This document shows, one piece after another, positions 6,407 to 6,488 of a DNA stretch of 6,488 nucleotides. Source of the DNA: Actinomycetospora sp. GTDB lineage: Bacteria; Actinomycetota; Actinomycetes; Mycobacteriales; Pseudonocardiaceae. The translations under genes were made by a program, and so were the position numbers. The stretch spans positions 1 through 6,488 of the forward strand of contig JAICLN010000247.1 of NCBI GenBank assembly GCA_025925615.1. The letters run 5' to 3'. The notes under the pieces are model-generated. The model was not told the origin of the DNA and did not search any database. It worked only from the letters and a program-made list of their open reading frames with translations. How positions within the stretch are numbered: position 1 is the stretch's first letter; each line of letters starts with the position of its first letter.

Positions 6407-6488
6407 CTAGAGGAGCAGCCGCCGCTCGTCACCCATCACGTGCGCGAGGTGACGGGTGAAGCGGGCGGCCAGGGCGCCGTCGATGACG
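6407..6488 (-). CDS. aceF: C-terminal end of E2 dihydrolipoamide acyltransferase (5' part outside window)
   Basis: Only the last 26 codons and a TAG stop are visible. They begin VIDGALAARF and end DERRLLL. VIDG fits the HRVIDG active-site signature at the end of E2 catalytic domains, where the Asp supports the catalytic His; the His itself lies outside the window. The ending resembles the E. coli pyruvate dehydrogenase E2, which ends in DIRRLVM at the same distance from the motif. E2 forms the core of the complex and moves the acyl group from lipoate to coenzyme A. The E3 gene directly downstream supports the assignment. The gene symbol is inferred from this short fragment and the neighbour; a different 2-oxoacid dehydrogenase E2 is less likely but possible. 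Confidence 0.75.
   Translation of the reverse strand, partial: VIDGALAARFTRHLAHVMGDERRLLL

Overview
This window comes from a very GC-rich genome with almost exclusively G or C at third codon positions. The protein families point to an actinomycete, possibly Pseudonocardiaceae or a relative: a Methyltransf_19 (DUF574) SAM methyltransferase, a DUF6328 membrane protein and a class III cyclase of the actinobacterial regulatory type. The genus is inference from family content and base composition. All seven genes that can be supported lie on the minus strand, so transcription runs from the right edge to the left. The long plus-strand open frames are antisense shadows.

Right part (about 3575-6488), in transcription order: the last 26 codons of an E2 acyltransferase of the pyruvate dehydrogenase type (aceF-like); a 42-bp near-perfect palindrome in the intergenic gap; an E3 dihydrolipoyl dehydrogenase (lpdA) with its own N-terminal lipoyl domain; and, 12 bases after the lpdA stop, an eight-helix membrane protein of unknown function. 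E2 and E3 are parts of one 2-oxoacid dehydrogenase complex: E2 carries the acyl group on lipoate and E3 reoxidises the dihydrolipoyl arm with NAD+.

Middle part (about 2836-3574): a four-helix DUF6328 membrane protein follows the eight-helix protein. Its best start has a strong ribosome site, but the frame stays open back to an ATG that overlaps the previous stop as TGATG. After it comes a 98-bp gap with a possible promoter.

Left part (1-2835): a Methyltransf_19 methyltransferase and a metal-dependent amidohydrolase, 10 bases apart, form a likely two-gene operon. A gap of about 300 bases containing an imperfect inverted repeat (possible terminator or operator) then separates it from a class III nucleotide cyclase that is cut by the left edge. 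No RNA genes, insertion sequences, CRISPR arrays or phage genes were seen. The least explained items are the palindrome between E2 and E3, the two membrane proteins trailing the dehydrogenase genes, and the methyltransferase-amidohydrolase pair.
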